This document shows positions 4,167 through 5,942 of a stretch of DNA of 5,942 nt, piece after piece. How positions within the stretch are numbered: position 1 is the first letter of the stretch; each line of letters opens with the position of its first letter. The notes under the pieces were generated by a model. The model was not told the origin of the DNA. It ran no database searches and was given only the letters and a program-made list of their open reading frames with translations. A program made the position numbers and the translations under genes. Origin of the DNA: Candidatus Aenigmatarchaeota archaeon (lineage in GTDB: Archaea > Aenigmatarchaeota > Aenigmatarchaeia > PWEA01); contig PUKU01000035.1 in assembly GCA_003550625.1 (NCBI GenBank), positions 1-5,942 of the forward strand, written 5' to 3'.

Positions 4167-5030
4167 ATGGATAAGAAGGAACTTACAAAAACAGTTCTAG
4201 CAGGACTGGGTGTTTTTTTCATAGTACTAATGGTTTTTGCATTCTGGCCCGTGGATGGAAATGAGGTAGCTGTTATACCTATACGGGGAGGAATATTTGC
4301 AGATACTGTCGAGGCATCTCCAACTGCAGTTCAGGAAAACATCGATACAGCCAGAGCAGAAGGTGCCAAGGCATTTCTTTTCCAAATTAACTCGCCAGGA
4401 GGAACCGTGGTTGCTTCAAGGCAGTTAGAGAATGTAATTGGAAACGTGGATGAGTTCACTGTATGCCAGCTACAGGACCAGGCGACTTCTGGGGCCTACT
4501 GGGCTGCATCTGCATGTGATAAGATAATATCCGATCCTCTAACGATAACCGGAAGCATAGGTGTAGGTGCATCCTACCTCGAATACTCCCAGATGATGGA
4601 GGAGGAAGGGATAGAGTATATAAGACTAGTAGAAGGAGATCTCAAGGACATGGGATCGCCATACAGAGATCTTACCGATGAAGAAAGGGAACTGTTTGAT
4701 AATATACTAAGTAAGACACACGGAGACTTCACCCAATCTGTCGCCATAAACAGAAATCTAACCGAAGAAGAGATGGGAGAGATTGGAAGAGGTCACATAA
4801 TTATAGGCGAGGATGCCCTAGAAAAGGGGCTTGTAGACCATTGGGGCGGAATTAACGAAGCAAGAAAATTATTTGAAGAATATCTGGAAGACGATATAAA
4901 CTTCAAGGAGTATAGAAAAGAAGCAGGACTTATCGAACTTCTCCTGGGATCTGAAAGTAGTATAGACTTGGACCATGCCACAAGATTAACGGAGATCAAT
5001 ATACCCAGTCTTTACGCAATAGCAAGTTAG
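4167..5030 (+). CDS. sppA: Signal peptide peptidase SppA-like membrane serine protease
   Basis: Member of the SppA/S49 family (ClpP-like fold), which degrades cleaved signal peptides and other peptides in or at the membrane. Residues 9-27 form an N-terminal anchor (LAGLGVFFIVLMVFAFWP), placing the protease domain outside the cytoplasm. The core starts at VAVIPIRGGI (34-43). INSPGGTVVAS (74-84) supplies the oxyanion-type glycines. S108 in TSGAYWAAS is the predicted nucleophile, and K160 in GDLKDMGSPYR the general base of the Ser/Lys dyad. TGSIGVGA (128-135) is another family signature. At 287 aa it is the short, single-domain form, like B. subtilis SppA and unlike the duplicated E. coli enzyme. 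It is convergent with the TrmB gene, the stops being 10 bp apart. T-rich DNA after the stop could end transcription within the trmB 3' end. Confidence 0.92.
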   Translation: MDKKELTKTVLAGLGVFFIVLMVFAFWPVDGNEVAVIPIRGGIFADTVEASPTAVQENIDTARAEGAKAFLFQINSPGGTVVASRQLENVIGNVDEFTVCQLQDQATSGAYWAASACDKIISDPLTITGSIGVGASYLEYSQMMEEEGIEYIRLVEGDLKDMGSPYRDLTDEERELFDNILSKTHGDFTQSVAINRNLTEEEMGEIGRGHIIIGEDALEKGLVDHWGGINEARKLFEEYLEDDINFKEYRKEAGLIELLLGSESSIDLDHATRLTEINIPSLYAIAS

Positions 5031-5040
5031 AAACTTTCTT

Positions 5041-5856
5041 CTACTCCTTCTTCTTTAGCTTTTCCCAGTAGTTCTGGAATATAGGCTCCAGGAAATCGCC
5101 TGCTGCGTGGTTACTTTTTGACCAGAATGAGACATCCTGTGTTGGGTCTACTTCTTTATCATGTGTCAGTGCAAACGTAAACTCGTTGCCATCAACAATA
5201 GAAAACCTTCCTATTGAACTTTGATTCTCTGGGATTCTTCTTACTTCAGCAAACTCGGATATTTTTTCAAGTATATCACTGGACTCCTTGCTGTGAGGAG
5301 CAGCTATCTTTACGTCCACGCCCCTCTCGCTTGCATCCCTGAGATGGTTTATGTGGCTGTTGTAAATCTCTTTTAGACCATCCTCGGAGGTCATGAGATG
5401 TATTCTTTCCTGGGAGTTCCTGAACATAGTCTCCATCTGCTGCATAAGTTGGTTCCTACCTCTCAGAGCACCGGAAATCTCTCCGGGATCGGTGGATTCA
5501 ACACCTTCCCTGTAGAGCCTGTCAAGCTCGCTGAACGTCTTGTTATCTTTAAGTCTATCTATCTTGTTCTTCATCTCCTCGAACTTCTCTTCGTGCTTTT
5601 TCTTCAGCCTTTCCAGAGCTTCTTCCGGTTCTACAGGCGTATACTTCATAGGCTTGCCCGTTTGTATTCTTACAAGACCGAGATCCTCCAGACTCTCGAG
5701 AACATCGTAGGTCCTACTCCTCGGAACATCGGATATATCGGAAAGTTCACCTGCCGTGCATGTTCCATTGGAAAGAAGTGCAGTCCACAGCTTTCTCTGA
5801 TATGAGTTTAATCCAAGCGTCTTGAGTTGATCGAGTACTTCTTCTGATGCAACCAT
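5041..5856 (-). CDS. TrmB-family winged-helix transcriptional regulator (271 aa)
   Basis: An N-terminal winged helix-turn-helix of the TrmB type spans residues 7-75. LKTLGLNSYQRKLWTALL opens it, the recognition helix is PRSRTYDVLESLEDLG (45-60), and the wing is LVRIQTGKPMKYTPVEP. A charged coiled coil (about 78-115), probably for dimerisation, links to a C-terminal domain (about 123-265) with RGVDVKIAAPHS, GRFSIVDGNEFTFAL and VSFWSKSN. This resembles the phospholipase-D-like sensor domain found in many archaeal TrmB-like proteins, but without its catalytic HxK motif; that would make it a ligand-binding or structural domain. The ligand cannot be inferred. A GTG at 5865 would add MII, but it lies inside the Shine-Dalgarno AGGTGAT, so the ATG at 5856 is preferred. 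The regulated genes may lie to the right of the window. Confidence 0.9.
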   Translation of the reverse strand: MVASEEVLDQLKTLGLNSYQRKLWTALLSNGTCTAGELSDISDVPRSRTYDVLESLEDLGLVRIQTGKPMKYTPVEPEEALERLKKKHEEKFEEMKNKIDRLKDNKTFSELDRLYREGVESTDPGEISGALRGRNQLMQQMETMFRNSQERIHLMTSEDGLKEIYNSHINHLRDASERGVDVKIAAPHSKESSDILEKISEFAEVRRIPENQSSIGRFSIVDGNEFTFALTHDKEVDPTQDVSFWSKSNHAAGDFLEPIFQNYWEKLKKKE

Positions 5857-5860
5857 AATT

Positions 5861-5867
5861 ATCACCT
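5861..5867 (-). promoter_or_regulatory. Perfect Shine-Dalgarno of the TrmB-family gene
   Basis: AGGTGAT on the minus strand is fully complementary to the archaeal 16S 3' end (AUCACCU core). It is 4 nt from the ATG at 5856. It decides the start, because the alternative GTG at 5865-5863 is inside the SD itself. Confidence 0.8.
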
Positions 5868-5869
5868 TT

Positions 5870-5900
5870 TATTTATACTACCCACACACTTAAGTATTTT
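5870..5900 (-). promoter_or_regulatory. TrmB-gene promoter region with two TATA-like elements
   Basis: AAAATACTTAAG (5900-5889) would start transcription near 5868, giving a 12-nt leader that just includes the SD. A better-looking TATAAATA (5877-5870) is too close, since it predicts a start inside the coding region. It might act as an operator or overlap site. Beyond 5900 I see only an AT-rich tract ending in TTATAAAG (5935-5942), possibly a rightward promoter for a gene outside the window. Confidence 0.4.
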
Positions 5901-5942
5901 CTTACTTCGGTGTAGTAACTGTTAACCTTGTTTGTTATAAAG

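Noticed and set aside
3782..4222. Long minus-strand frames under thrS (146 and 106 codons)
   Set aside because: They are antisense shadows of the well-conserved ThrRS anticodon-binding domain. They are Ser/Leu rich, as expected from reversed Glu/Lys-rich coding sequence.
1..5942. CRISPR array, insertion sequence or integrated element
   Set aside because: No regularly spaced direct repeats, transposase, integrase or terminal inverted repeats are visible, and the genes are ordinary chromosomal ones.

Overview
The window is archaeal chromosome. Evidence: a tRNA gene with bulge-helix-bulge introns, TATA-type promoters about 26 bp upstream of start codons, an archaeal uS15 N-terminus, a TrmB-family regulator and a threonyl-tRNA synthetase with the archaeal-only editing domain. 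Heavy AGA/AGG and ATA use, acidic proteins, short intergenic gaps and mostly leaderless genes would fit a small-genome DPANN-type archaeon (possibly near Nanohaloarchaeota). That placement is inference.

Left part, minus strand (1-1225). Reading leftward from 1225: a tRNA-Gln(UUG) gene; three small membrane-protein genes (58, 126 and 77 aa); and the first 19 codons of ribosomal protein uS15 at the window edge. The tRNA gene is the highlight. Its 222 bp contain three introns, in the D-loop (61 nt), at the canonical 37/38 site (39 nt) and in the T-loop (46 nt). Removing them gives a fully regular 73-nt tRNA plus an encoded CCA. The 58-aa gene is short and easily overlooked. The 126-aa gene has its start set by a promoter. 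The 77-aa gene is translationally coupled to uS15.

Right part, plus strand (1289-5030). A NUDIX-type protein with a degenerate Nudix box, a four-helix membrane protein of unknown function, thrS, and a signal-peptide-peptidase-like membrane protease (sppA). Each has its own TATA box. The tRNA and NUDIX promoters diverge and their TATA boxes overlap. A 172-bp gap before thrS holds an apparent extra promoter and a tiny ORF.

Far right, minus strand (5041-5856): a TrmB-family regulator, convergent with sppA with a 10-bp gap. It starts at an ATG preceded by a perfect 7-nt Shine-Dalgarno sequence.

Themes: translation (uS15, tRNA-Gln, ThrRS) plus envelope and quality-control proteins. The most noteworthy observations are the triply interrupted tRNA and a ThrRS that joins an archaeal editing domain to a bacterial-looking catalytic and anticodon-binding body.
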